A DNA stretch of 64,000 nt. It comes from Chrysophaeum taylorii. Its lineage: Eukaryota; Sar; Pelagophyceae; Pelagomonadales; Pelagomonadaceae. The stretch lies in NCBI GenBank assembly GCA_029834535.1, contig JAQMWT010000443.1:62001-126000 (forward strand), given 5' to 3'. The translations under genes were made by a program, and so were the position numbers. The notes below the pieces were generated by a model. It searched no databases and was not told where the DNA came from. It worked only from the letters and a program-made list of their open reading frames with translations. This document shows positions 27,094 to 36,283 of this stretch, in pieces (position 1 is the first letter of the stretch; every line of letters begins with the position of its first letter).

Positions 27094-27576
27094 ATGGACG
27101 CACTCGACGCCTGGGAGGTAGTGAGCGCCGTGTCCGAGTTCTCGTTGGTGGATGACTTGGACGAGACGCTCTCGATGGTGTCGGTGTCCACGGCGACGGG
27201 GTTCCCCGCGCTCCCGCACGCGGTCGCGGTCGAGGAGGACGTCGTCTCCCAGGCCTCGACCGCCATCCCGATCCTGAGCTTTAAGGAAGCCCTGCTGCTG
27301 GGGGGCGGCGGCGTCGCCTCGACCAAGGCGATCGCCTTACAGCGCGCCAAGACGCGCCTCGGCCGCATCGAGCGCAAGCCGCGCAAGACCCGCGTCGTCG
27401 ACGCTTTGGACGTCGACGACTTTGACCCGACTGAAGAGTACTGGACGAGGAAGGCGAGGGGAGCCCGGCTCCACCGCCTCCGCGCCCCGCGCGCCGCCCT
27501 CTGCGTGCCGATCCCCGAGGAACCCGCGGACCAAGAAGGCTTCGACGACTACTACGCGAGCGACAGCGACTCGTGA
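27094..27576 (+). CDS. Small acidic protein of unknown function (160 aa)
   Basis: The ATG at 27094 (MDALDAWEVVSAVSEFS) is preferred to an upstream in-frame start at 26995, whose extra residues lie in the shared promoter. The N-terminal half is acidic and carries DAWEVV, a short aromatic-acidic motif of the sort used to bind partner proteins. The middle is basic (KTRLGRIERKPRKTRVV), followed by DVDDFDPTEEYW and a C-terminal DDYYASDSDS tail that looks like a phosphorylation cluster. No domain is recognised. Codon use, length and placement argue that it is real. Confidence 0.65.
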   Translation: MDALDAWEVVSAVSEFSLVDDLDETLSMVSVSTATGFPALPHAVAVEEDVVSQASTAIPILSFKEALLLGGGGVASTKAIALQRAKTRLGRIERKPRKTRVVDALDVDDFDPTEEYWTRKARGARLHRLRAPRAALCVPIPEEPADQEGFDDYYASDSDS

Positions 27577-27795
27577 GCGAACACATACAGCTCTGCCCAG
27601 AGAGAGAGAGAGAGGGAGAGCGGCCTGCCTGCCTGCCTGCACACATACTATATCCGCGATGACGTCCCTCCCTCCCTCCCTCCCTTAGCGACGACGACAA
27701 CAACAAGAACAAAATGACGGGTCGCCACGCTGTCCACACCCTACTACATACATAATTTTTTATTAATAATACGACGACGGGAATAACAGCCAATC

Positions 27796-28599
27796 TCACG
27801 CCTGGCCCGAGGAGACGATGACCGTCGCTGGTCGGACGAGGAAGTCGTTGACCTTGTAGCCGGCCTCGAGAATGGCGGATATTGTGTCGAGGGGATATTC
27901 GGGGGAGGGCTGGTAGAGGGCGGCGGAGTGGATCATCGGATCGAAAGGAACGCCGCAGTCGTTGATCGCGGTGACCCCGAGTTTCTCAAAGGCCTCATCC
28001 AAGGTCGCAGATATTTCGTCGTAGCGCTCAGCAAGGGCGGTCTCCTCCTCGGTCTTGGGAACGTATTGCTTGGCCCTCGCGAAGTTGTCGGTCGCGGGGA
28101 AAATCAACTCCAAGATCTGGGCCTTGTCGGTCGTCTCGGCCTGCTCCCGTTGCTGCCTCTCTCGCCGTTTGATGTTCGCGAACTCGCCCTGCATCTTCTC
28201 GATCTGCTGGCCCCACTCTTCCCACTCGGTATCGCGGAGCGCGTTCTGCTCGGCGATCGATTCCTCCAATTCGGCAACCTCCTTCTCCAGGACCTCTATC
28301 TTCTTCTTCAGGAACACGGGAGAACTCGTGATGTCGTCGGTCGCCTCTGCGGGAGCTGGGGCCTCCTCCGCGGTGGGTGGGGCCTCCTCCTCCGCGGCGG
28401 CTGCTTCCTCCTCGGGTTTTTCTTCCATTGCTGCTTCCTCGGCTTTTTCTTCAATTCTGGGCGCCTCCTCCGAGGCCGCCGCTCGGATCTCCACACGTCG
28501 CGCGAGACCCGTCGACTGGAGGGAGACCCCGCTGAACCGCACCGAAGGTCGCCACCCGTGGAGGGCGTAGCCCGCAGCCACGGCCAAAACAAGGATCAT
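27796..28599 (-). CDS. grpE: GrpE nucleotide-exchange factor of Hsp70, probably plastid
   Basis: A 267-residue product from the ATG at 28599. The first residues form a signal-like helix (MILVLAVAAGYALHG) followed by a basic Ser/Arg-rich stretch, which suggests a bipartite plastid leader, though no clear Phe motif is present. An Ala/Glu/Pro-rich spacer, a long coiled coil (about residues 105-165) and the GrpE head follow. Characteristic text includes EFANIKRRERQQREQAETT (bacterial GrpE: F.NY.KR...E), LELIFPATDNFARA (LLPVLDNFERA) and the C-terminal VRPATVIVS (LRPA.V.V). GrpE releases ADP from DnaK-type Hsp70 so that client proteins can cycle. The tail-to-tail neighbour is the small acidic protein. 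Confidence 0.92.
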   Translation of the reverse strand: MILVLAVAAGYALHGWRPSVRFSGVSLQSTGLARRVEIRAAASEEAPRIEEKAEEAAMEEKPEEEAAAAEEEAPPTAEEAPAPAEATDDITSSPVFLKKKIEVLEKEVAELEESIAEQNALRDTEWEEWGQQIEKMQGEFANIKRRERQQREQAETTDKAQILELIFPATDNFARAKQYVPKTEEETALAERYDEISATLDEAFEKLGVTAINDCGVPFDPMIHSAALYQPSPEYPLDTISAILEAGYKVNDFLVRPATVIVSSGQA

Positions 28600-29549
28600 C
28601 GCTATTGTTGAAGTTTTTCTTTCGAACAACACTAAACAATTTTGACTTTGATTTTGGGGGGGGCGAAAATTTGAAGAGATCGACAGCTGATCGGGCCGCT
28701 GGATTCGGAGTATCGCGTCGCACTCATGGTAGAGTGCGCCGCGGCGGCACGGCAAGGTCAATCAATATGTCCGTCGACGCGCCCAGGCCAATCATTCATT
28801 AATTTAAATGGACGCACTGTCGTCCCCGGCTTGAGCGAAGGCTCGAACCGATCGATCAATGGGGTGTATGCACACATGTTGATGCACATAATCTTGTGAC
28901 ATGTCCGTCTTTTCCTTGGACGATGAGACGCTGTCCAGCGCAGCCGCTGGAGCGCCCCATCTCGGAGAAATAAGCCCACTCGTCGCCGGTGCTTCCGACG
29001 ACGGCTTCAACACCTTCTAGCGCGGCCACCCGCTGCTAGTGTGCGTTGCAACGCCAGCGGACCGGCTGGCCGGCACCCGAAAGAGGATAGCCCGAGAGGA
29101 GGTGCCCGAACCCAAGGATCTTGACGAAACTGACGACCGGCCGCGACAATGACGACGACGCCGCGTCTCTCAGGCCGCTCCATAAGCCTCCTCGATCGAG
29201 AAGTTGGTTGATCTTGCCACACACCTCTCCCGTGGGGGAGCACCTCCTGGAAGAGAGGAATGAAGAAGTGAAAAGAGTTAGGGGTTGGATGATGCTCTCC
29301 GAGACGTGCTTTGTGTAGCTTGGGCCAAACCAACAAGATGTTCATGAGATAGAGCTTGCGAGAACCCCTGTCAAAGCCGGAAGCCCCCCCAGACCAGATC
29401 AGATCGTCGTCGTCGGCCATCACAGCCCCGTAGCAGAGCGCCGGAAAGGGGGCACGTGCCGTGCGGACCCGCGACAGTAATAAGTTGCGGCGTCAGAAAA
29501 TTACCACAGATACTGTGAAGAATATCAAGTTAGAAATCGAGTCTCGGGT
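28600..29549. other. Intergenic region with one weak minus-strand candidate frame
   Basis: A minus-strand frame from the ATG at 29420 to a stop at 29007 could encode 137 residues (starting MADDDDLIWSGGASGFDRG). A second, overlapping minus-strand frame at 29036-29224 looks equally protein-like, so either a small spliced gene or a decayed element may be present. No family is recognised. The rest shows nothing. Confidence 0.35.
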
Positions 29550-31718
29550 TCAGGCTCTCCCCCCCGAGAAGAAAAGGTAGTAGGTGTTCTTCTCCGCGTT
29601 TTCATCATCATCATCGTCTTCTTTTTCTTCTTCTACATCGTCTTCTTCATACTCTTCCTCTACATCGTCTTCTTCGTCGTCTTCTTCTGCATCAACTTCT
29701 TCTTCTTGTGCATAATCATCATCATCTTCCCCTTCTTCTTCTTCGACATCATCGGCGTGCAACCCGAACGGGAGGCGCGCAGACTCGTCCATGACAAAGT
29801 TTTCCCAGGTCAAACGAGCCATCTGCGGGCTTGTTTCGGACGATTCCATGTCCATGGAGAAGCTGACCATCGCGAAGAAGCCCGCCTTGTGCGCGGCATT
29901 CCAGTCGGGAAGGAGTCGTAGGCGGTCGGGCGAGACGACGCGGTGAATGTAGAGCCTGACAGCGCTGGCGAAGTGAGAGGGGTGTAGGGAATTGAGGAAG
30001 GGGATGTGGCCGTAGCGGCGGCGGAGGAGGCGCAGCATGTTGGGAGGCGCGTCGTCACTTCCGAGCAACCACGCGGCCGCGCGCGCCTTGTCGTCGTTGC
30101 CGACTCGCGTCGCCGCCTTTAGCCTGGCCAGCCGCAGGCCCTCGAAACAGCGCACCAAGGAGTCGGGCCCGAAAACGTCCACGAGGTGGTCGTTGCGGGC
30201 TAGCAAGCTCACAAACAAGCCCGTCTGGAAGCCGGTGAAGACGTCCTCCCAGTCCGAGGCCGAGGCGGGCGACGTCGTCGTCGGCACCTCGATCATCCCT
30301 TGCGCCAACATAAAGTCGATCATGCCGCCGCGGACTCGGGCGGGGTCGACGCCCCTGGACTCGAAGCCAGCCGCTGCGACGTCGACGAGCGCGTCGAAGC
30401 TGGCGGACCACACGTCGGCAACGACGGAGAAATCGTCGCCCGGGACTCGGTCGGCGACGACGGCCCGGCCGCGGGTTACGAGCGCGGAGACAACTTTCTT
30501 CGGGAGGTCTTCGTCGTCCGTCAGGGCGCACCGGCGCACGAGCGCGAGAATCTTAGGGGGCACAGCGGGGTTACCCGGGAGCCCGTCGGCGAGCGCGCGC
30601 ACGTCGTCGTCTAAATTCGCGTTCGGGTTCGGGAGATTAGAATCTTGCGCGAGGAGGGTGGCGAGCGCGGCGAAGCGTTGGACGACGTGGAACCACGCGG
30701 CCGCCTCGAACTGCGTGCGAACGGCGATGGAAATGCCGTCCTTGGCGCGAATGAGGGTTTCGGCCTCCCGGAACCACGGGGCCCTCGCGCGCGGCGGCCA
30801 CAGCGTCGCGAGCATGCGCGCGACGCGCAGCCGCAAGCTCGACGCGTGCTTGGAATCGTCGGCCAGGTCGCGCGCGACGACCTCGCAGAGCTCGCGCCTC
30901 AGGGTCGCCAGCGAGGTGAACTTGCCGGCGCCTTTCATCACGGGGACGGGGTCCTCGGCGTTGACGAGCTCGCGGTCGCCGAGTTTTCGCGCCGCGTCGA
31001 ACACAAAAATTTCGCGCTTGTCGAAAGCGAGTCGCGCGTACGCGAAGGCGGCCTCCGCCTTGCGCGCTATGGCCTTGAGCCGGAGGGGTATCGCGTCCGC
31101 GACCTCGAGGGCGCCGACAGCGCGCTCGTACGCTTCCGTCAGGATCTCTGCGAGCCCCGCTCGCGTCGTCCGCGCTTTTTCGCGCGCGTGGCTTAGCGCC
31201 GCCGCCGCCGCGTTGCACAGGACCGTCGCTCGGAGTGGCCGCGCCTCCTCGTCCCCGAGGACGTCGAGCGCCCGCGCGTACATCTCGCGCGCGCTCAAAA
31301 AATCGCCCCCCTTGAACAGCGCGTTCCCCTCGTCCTTGAGCTCTGAGGCCGGCTTCTCCTCTGCGGTCGTGCTGGTCGTGGTGCTACTGCTGCTGTTGCC
31401 CTCGACCTCGGCCGTTGGCGCCGCCGATGACGTCGACTCCAAGTCGGGAGGACCGGCGCCGTCGTTGTCGCTCGAGATCGCCGCGCCCGGCTGCTCGGGC
31501 GCATCATCCGCCGAGGTCGCTGAATCGGCGGTGGCATCCGCCGGTGTCGCCGGACAATCCGGGTCCGATGTCGGCGTCCGAAGCCGCGCCACATCCAACG
31601 AGACACGACCCGCCACAACTGGCGGCGGCGGCGGCGGCGGTTCCGCGACTGCAGGGTGCGGGGGAGGCTCCGGGGGCGCCTCTGGTGGTCGAGACCGAGG
31701 TCCTTTCTTTCGAGGCAT
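29550..31718 (-). CDS. TPR-containing protein with Pro-rich head and long acidic tail (722 aa)
   Basis: The ATG at 31718 opens a basic, Pro-rich disordered head (MPRKKGPRSRPPEAPPEPPP) and a Ser/Thr/Ala-rich linker. A TPR unit starts near residue 125 (SELKDEGNALFKGGDFLSA, then REMYARALDVLGDEEA and LCNAAAAALSHARE), matching the co-chaperone TPR pattern K..GN..F....Y..A...Y..A. The remaining middle section (about 200-640) is helical and unrecognised, with a conserved-looking block SFSMDMESSETSPQMARLTW. The C-terminus is an almost pure Asp/Glu tail of about 60 residues. This suggests an Hsp70/Hsp90-linked or nuclear histone-handling partner, but no precise role can be assigned. The gene is a single exon. 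Confidence 0.8.
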   Translation of the reverse strand: MPRKKGPRSRPPEAPPEPPPHPAVAEPPPPPPPVVAGRVSLDVARLRTPTSDPDCPATPADATADSATSADDAPEQPGAAISSDNDGAGPPDLESTSSAAPTAEVEGNSSSSTTTSTTAEEKPASELKDEGNALFKGGDFLSAREMYARALDVLGDEEARPLRATVLCNAAAAALSHAREKARTTRAGLAEILTEAYERAVGALEVADAIPLRLKAIARKAEAAFAYARLAFDKREIFVFDAARKLGDRELVNAEDPVPVMKGAGKFTSLATLRRELCEVVARDLADDSKHASSLRLRVARMLATLWPPRARAPWFREAETLIRAKDGISIAVRTQFEAAAWFHVVQRFAALATLLAQDSNLPNPNANLDDDVRALADGLPGNPAVPPKILALVRRCALTDDEDLPKKVVSALVTRGRAVVADRVPGDDFSVVADVWSASFDALVDVAAAGFESRGVDPARVRGGMIDFMLAQGMIEVPTTTSPASASDWEDVFTGFQTGLFVSLLARNDHLVDVFGPDSLVRCFEGLRLARLKAATRVGNDDKARAAAWLLGSDDAPPNMLRLLRRRYGHIPFLNSLHPSHFASAVRLYIHRVVSPDRLRLLPDWNAAHKAGFFAMVSFSMDMESSETSPQMARLTWENFVMDESARLPFGLHADDVEEEEGEDDDDYAQEEEVDAEEDDEEDDVEEEYEEDDVEEEKEDDDDDENAEKNTYYLFFSGGRA

Positions 31719-32241
31719 CCTGTACTTACTTACAAGCGGGTTTGCGCATAAAACCGATTGCTAGTAAACGCCGCCGGCCGACAGAGTCGGCGGCAGCATG
31801 CGTACGACCTACGGGCGAGGCCCGTCCTCTCTTCGCCTGCCCCACGCCTCGGCGATGACCCCGACTAGGTCCCGCGTACCTTATCTCCGCCCGTCAGGCA
31901 CATCCCTCATACCCCACAAACCCACCCACATCCTTCATGCTCCCCACACACACCCCCCTCTTAGCAGTCGACATTTAAAGACAGAGTCGTCGGAAGGCGT
32001 GTCTAGGGCGGAGCGCGAAGCTTCGAATGGGGCTCGGCGGACCCGGGAACGTGGTGATATCGTGCTTTCCGTCCTCCGGGGCGGCGATTTTGCGACTTCG
32101 GGAGGGTTTTCGCATACACAACTCCTCCATACCACCCGATTTCGAAGAGGATTCGCGTGCGCGGCAAACATCCCCTCCCGATCACCTTCGAGAAAGTGGC
32201 ATCGTGAAACGCGGCAGATGTGTACTAAAGTCGTGATATGC
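31719..32241. other. Spacer with dispersed repeat, start of a transposon-rich island
   Basis: No gene is supported between the TPR gene and the transposase remnant. The stretch contains the dispersed repeat at 31891-31981; frames crossing it (for example 31798-32607 plus) are antisense or repeat-derived and are not accepted. Confidence 0.5.
31891..31981 (-). repeat. Dispersed repeat, copy A (inverted relative to the copy at 55718)
   Basis: Read on the minus strand it runs from TCTTTAAATGTCGACTGCTA through a T/G-rich middle (GGGTGGGTTTGTGGGGTATG) to GTGCCTGACGG. It matches 55718-55807 base for base apart from two or three changes. Both copies sit beside Helitron or DDE-transposon remnants, so it is probably part of a transposon end or a small non-autonomous element. 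Confidence 0.85.
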
Positions 32242-33321
32242 TCATGTTTCCGCCTCGTCGAGGCGAGTAAGCTCACTTTGCGGGATATAGCGATGAGCGT
32301 GGTGTTCCCGCCCGAGTTTCTGGGTCTGCTTGGCGGCCTCGATGGTGGTGTTGTTGTCCATTTCGGCGCCACCTTGATTTTTGCTGGCGTACGCGAGCTT
32401 GTACTCGCGCCCCTTCCGCGAGTAGCGCACGAGGCGAGCGACAGGCAGGTTGGCAGCATCAATGGACTCGAAGATGAGGGTGAGTTGGTTGGCAGTCATC
32501 CTCGCCGCAGTGCCGACGTTATGGCGACGGTAGTACTGCTCGGACTTGCCCCACCCGTACTCGACACCGTCACCGGCGAGCTCGGGATGGCACTTCATCG
32601 GGGATGAGAGAAGGGGGTGGCCGCGGTCCTCGACGAGCTGCTGGAGGAACTTCATTTCATCCTTGAAGTCGGTGTAGTTCGCCAGGATTGATTCTGCTTG
32701 GACTGGTGCGGTCGAGCGAACTGCAAACTACGAACAGCTGCGGCGAGGCCCGGTGGGAGCTCCGAGTGAAACCGCCGCGGCCGCGCGCGCCTTCTTCGCT
32801 GGCGAACCGGCACAGGGGCCCTCCTCGGACTCTTTCTTATTCTTTTTGCGACCGGCAGCGTTGGCCTTGAGCTCACGCGTGAGGCGATGCTCGTCGACGA
32901 GCAGGACGGCTTCCGCGACAGCGTCGTAGACACCCACCTTGACGATCTCGGTCCTTCCTCGCTCCAGCTCTCGCTCGTGGTAGTCAAAGCACACGAAATA
33001 CTTCCCCGCGTGCTTGTGCGACTTCGAGTACTGCCCCACGCCCTGCCGGGAGTGCGTCAAAAGAGTTCTCTCGTGCCTTTGGAGGCCAGAGCACAGATCT
33101 GGTGTACTCCGTCTCTTCACCTCCGACTGCAAAGCTATGATGACGAAAGCCACCTGGCTGCGTGGATGCATCGACGCTGTCCGGACGCGCTCGGACTGCG
33201 CGTCAGGCGTCAGACACGCCGCAACGCTTCTCCATTTCCGTGAAATGAGGTAAAATCGGTCCGTTGAGTGTTCTTTTTGAGTATTATGTGCGCCCAGAAT
33301 GGACGAAAAAGCTTCCCGCAA
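32242..33321 (-). mobile_element. Decayed DDE-type DNA transposase
   Basis: The clearest part, 32242-32655 on the minus strand, encodes MKFLQQLVEDRGHPLLSSP, KCHPELAGDGVEYGWGKSEQ and a tail with NLPVARLVRYSRKGREYKLA. This follows the C-terminus of a widespread eukaryotic mariner/IS630-like transposase group (L..LVE..GH......PKFHCELN.IE..WG..K.Y.R, then RK..RYM..Y), where the Glu of the CHPEL segment is the third catalytic acid. Upstream on the same strand, 32728-33321 carries further coding-like pieces (GKYFVCFDYHERELERG) in other frames; the part to about 33715 may also belong. The reading frame is broken several times. No terminal inverted repeats were found. Confidence 0.6.
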
Positions 33322-33632
33322 CTACTGAAGATCGTCATCCCTCACGTGTTCTGACGAAGCAAGCCCCCCAAAAGTCGACTAATAAGGGCTATCGATCGGC
33401 ACCAAGAGACCTGCTGCGAAACTCGATGGTCTTGCCCCCGAAACCCAGTGCCCCAAGACGTCTCCGCTGCCTAAAACTCGTTAATCGGGACATTTTCCAG
33501 GCGACCAGGAGCCGATCGACGCCTTTTGAGGCGTACGCGAGAGTGGCCAAGCGGCGTTGGTGGGGCGGTCGATCCTTGTACTGGTAAGGTTTGTGTACAC
33601 CACGAAGTTCAACGAATCCGCGTTTAGGCTCA

Positions 33633-34330
33633 GGTAGGCCGTCTACGGCGACCTCGCAGACAATTTCCACGACCCGCAACGGCTCTCCCAGCGCGCCATT
33701 CTCACGCCCCGACATGATGTTGTCGATTCTGTCAACGCGCGCATGGCCGCGGCCTTTCTCGGTGACGAGGCGACGCGACGGAGTTCTTTGCGGCCGACGA
33801 GTTTGGGTCGGAAGACGACGCCTCGCTCTTCCCAGTCAACTTTCTCAACTCCCTGACAACACGAACGGCATGCCGACTTTGAGCACGAGCTTAAAATTTT
33901 CGCAATCTCGACCCATCGCACGGCCACTGCGACGGCACCGCGCGTATCATCGATCGGATCGTATCGACTCGCCAAGGCTCCTCCGACTCGCCTTTTGGGT
34001 GAAGAACGGTGAGAAAAAACCCTCATGGTCCCGCGCGTCACCCTCACCACGAAGCAGGGCGAGCTCTCCTTCGATCTGCGCCGACGCCAGTTTCCCTCGC
34101 GGTCCGCGTTCGCCATAACGATCAACAAGCTATGGCCAGACTCTCCGCGAGGTCCTCTTGCTCAAGCCCGTCTTCGGCCACGGCCTGCTCTACGTGGCTC
34201 TATTGCAACATCGCCCCCACGAGCTCCGCAAGCACTTCGTCATTCGGGGGCTTTCGGAGGCAAAAAACGGGAGCTCGGATCGACTTCGCCCGCTGCTTGC
34301 ACCGACATGGTCGCAAGTCTCCGTCGTCGG
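33633..34330 (+). mobile_element. Decayed Helitron: C-terminal part of a Pif1-like helicase
   Basis: Successive plus-strand pieces match the end of the Helitron Rep/helicase protein. Near 33640-33760, VYGDLADNFHDPQRLSQRA and ILTPRHDVVDSVNARMAAAF match the .RAIL.PRN..VD..N segment. Near 33840-33900 there is NFL-SLTTNGMP. Near 34027-34130, VPRVTLTTKQGELSFDLRR and RQFPSRSAFAITINK match the IPRI.L....LPF.LRRRQFPVR.AFA.TINKSQ hallmark, and LYVAL follows near 34190. The frames are broken. A sister copy lies at 55853-56360. Helitrons are rolling-circle DNA transposons that do not make target duplications. Confidence 0.75.
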
Positions 34331-34496
34331 CGAGGCCCACCGAGAGGTTGGTAACCCCCAGGACGCGGCTGGCAGTCCGCCTCAGGGTGCTGCTCTTGCC
34401 GAAACAAATAGAATAAATAAAACTCTGGATTTCAGAGAGTGGGTGGGTGGGCCCAAAGTGCGTGCGTAATATAAGTCTAGCGGCTTATTCTTCTGC

Positions 34497-35975
34497 TCAC
34501 GAACCCCGCTCTGAAAGGGAGGGAAGCGCCGCGTGCTTGAGATGGCGCCACATGGCGTCGCGACCTCTTCTGGTGGTCGCAGAGGTGACGAGGATGGGGA
34601 TGTCGCGCGCGAGGTCGTCGCCGAGATGCTCGGCTAGGTCGGCGCGGAGCGCGTCGTGGGCGTCGGGAACCGCGTTCTTTTTGGCCTCCCTCTTGTCGGC
34701 CTTGGTGAGGACCAGGACGTAGCGGAGCGGCGGCCCCTCGCGGCGCGCGAGGGATCGCTTGACCATGGCGAAGATGTCGCGGTCGACGGGCATGGGGCCG
34801 CAGCGGGAGTCGACGAGGTGAAAGGCGAGTGCTGCCTGGTCCCTCGTCGCGAGGTACGCTTCCAAGAGGTCGGCCCACTCGCGGCGCGCGGCCTTGGGGA
34901 CCTCGGCGTACCCAAGCCCCGGGACGTCGACAAGGTAGAACGAGCCGGGGGGGTCCCACGACGGCGACGAGGAGGCATTCTTCTTCTTCTTGCCGCCGCT
35001 GCTTTGTCGTCGTCGGTTGTTTGGTAAGGAGAAGTCGTTGACAGCGAAGTAATTGAACTGCTGGGTCTTGCCGGGCTTCTTGGAGACGAAAGCGGCAGAC
35101 TTGCGGTTGGCGAGCATGTTGACGAGCGAGCTCTTGCCGACGTTTGAGCGGCCAATAAAGACGGCCTCCTTGAGGTCGTGGGCGGGGAGGGTCTGGAGGG
35201 AGACGGCGCCGGCGACGAAGTCGAGGGAGCGCACGGCAGCCTGCGCTACGATCTCGAAGGTGCGGTCGTCGCCGCGCGCTCCGGCTGCTTCCATGACGTC
35301 GAGGACGGCGAAGAGCGACGCGAGGGAGCGCGCTTTGCGAGCTTCGACGAGCGTCGGGTTGAAGTCTGCGGCGGGTGAGCCGGGGCACCGCGTTTCGGCG
35401 CGGCGCCACCGCTCGATGGTTGCCCGGGGGTCGCGGCCGGATCGCAGGAGGAGGCACGCGAGGGGTCCAAAAACGCGCGCGGGATGCGGCGTAACGCTCG
35501 CTTCTTCTTCTTCTTCTTCTTCGAAAAGAGCCGAAGCGAGGGCCAGGACGGCCTCGAGTTCGCCGGCGCGGCACAACGCCCCGGCAACGGCCTTGAGCGC
35601 GGGACCCTCCGCGGCGAGGACCTCGCGACCGTCGACGGAGACGCGCGCGGCGAGGTCGCTTCGATCGAGCCGCACGAGTTCGTTCACCGCTTCAACGAGA
35701 GTCTCGTTGTCGGCGCGGCCCACGCACGCCGCGATGAGCTCGGCGCGCGAGCCGCCGACCGCGCCCTCGATCAACCGGTCGACGCGCGGCGTCTTCACCA
35801 CCGGCGGCGGGCACGTCCCCCGCGCGAAGTCAATCGTCCGCCGCTTCTCGCGCCTCGCGGCGCGCTTCGACGACCGCAGCCCAAGCGACGCCGCCACCTT
35901 CGATGGCACGTGCAGCTCCATACGCCACACTGGCCGCAGGGCCATGCACGCGCGCAGTAGCAGCACACACCGCAT
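34497..35975 (-). CDS. EngB/YihA-type ribosome-biogenesis GTPase with a long N-terminal helical extension (492 aa)
   Basis: The C-terminal 220 residues form an EngB GTPase. G1 is GRSNVGKSSLVN at residues 275-286, followed by the switch I region PGKTQQFNYFAV, G3 DVPGLGYAE, G4 TKAD and G5 TSA. EngB proteins help assemble the large ribosomal subunit in bacteria, plastids and mitochondria. The N-terminal 270 residues are extra compared with the usual 200-residue family. They start with a hydrophobic/basic organelle-targeting-like leader and then form Ala/Leu/Arg-rich helices (ETLVEAVNELVRLDRSDLAA, LKAVAGALCRAGELEAVLAL, SLASLFAVLDVMEAAG) that resemble PPR or other helical repeats. The ATG at 35975 is the first in frame. 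A short Glu run (35507-35524) and a Lys/Asn insert within the G domain are low-complexity. Confidence 0.9.
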   Translation of the reverse strand: MRCVLLLRACMALRPVWRMELHVPSKVAASLGLRSSKRAARREKRRTIDFARGTCPPPVVKTPRVDRLIEGAVGGSRAELIAACVGRADNETLVEAVNELVRLDRSDLAARVSVDGREVLAAEGPALKAVAGALCRAGELEAVLALASALFEEEEEEEASVTPHPARVFGPLACLLLRSGRDPRATIERWRRAETRCPGSPAADFNPTLVEARKARSLASLFAVLDVMEAAGARGDDRTFEIVAQAAVRSLDFVAGAVSLQTLPAHDLKEAVFIGRSNVGKSSLVNMLANRKSAAFVSKKPGKTQQFNYFAVNDFSLPNNRRRQSSGGKKKKNASSSPSWDPPGSFYLVDVPGLGYAEVPKAARREWADLLEAYLATRDQAALAFHLVDSRCGPMPVDRDIFAMVKRSLARREGPPLRYVLVLTKADKREAKKNAVPDAHDALRADLAEHLGDDLARDIPILVTSATTRRGRDAMWRHLKHAALPSLSERGS

Positions 35976-36283
35976 CTAATTGTAAAGGTTTTGAACGACT
36001 GATAAAACGAAAAGAAGGGGGGGTGCGAACGAGAGCAAGTTCCTTGGTGTTTGGTGGGTTGTGTGGAGACGTTGAGTGGTGCCTGAAAGGCGGCGGACGT
36101 ATCCCGAGGCCTAGTCAGAGTCATCGGCGGCCCGCGAGGCAGGCGAAGAGAGGAGGAAACCCGCCCGCCCGCTCGCACGCACGCACGCGCGACGACTTGT
36201 GTAAGGACCGGACCTGCCGCCAGGTGGGCCGGGAGGGCGGTAGGGGCACAGCGCGCCAATTAGGTTTCATTAAACACAGTGTT

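Noticed and set aside
26940-27386. Upstream 149-codon extension of the FKBP-TPR protein
   Set aside because: It overlaps the divergent gene at 27094 in antisense and is low-complexity; the ATG at 26939 is a natural start.
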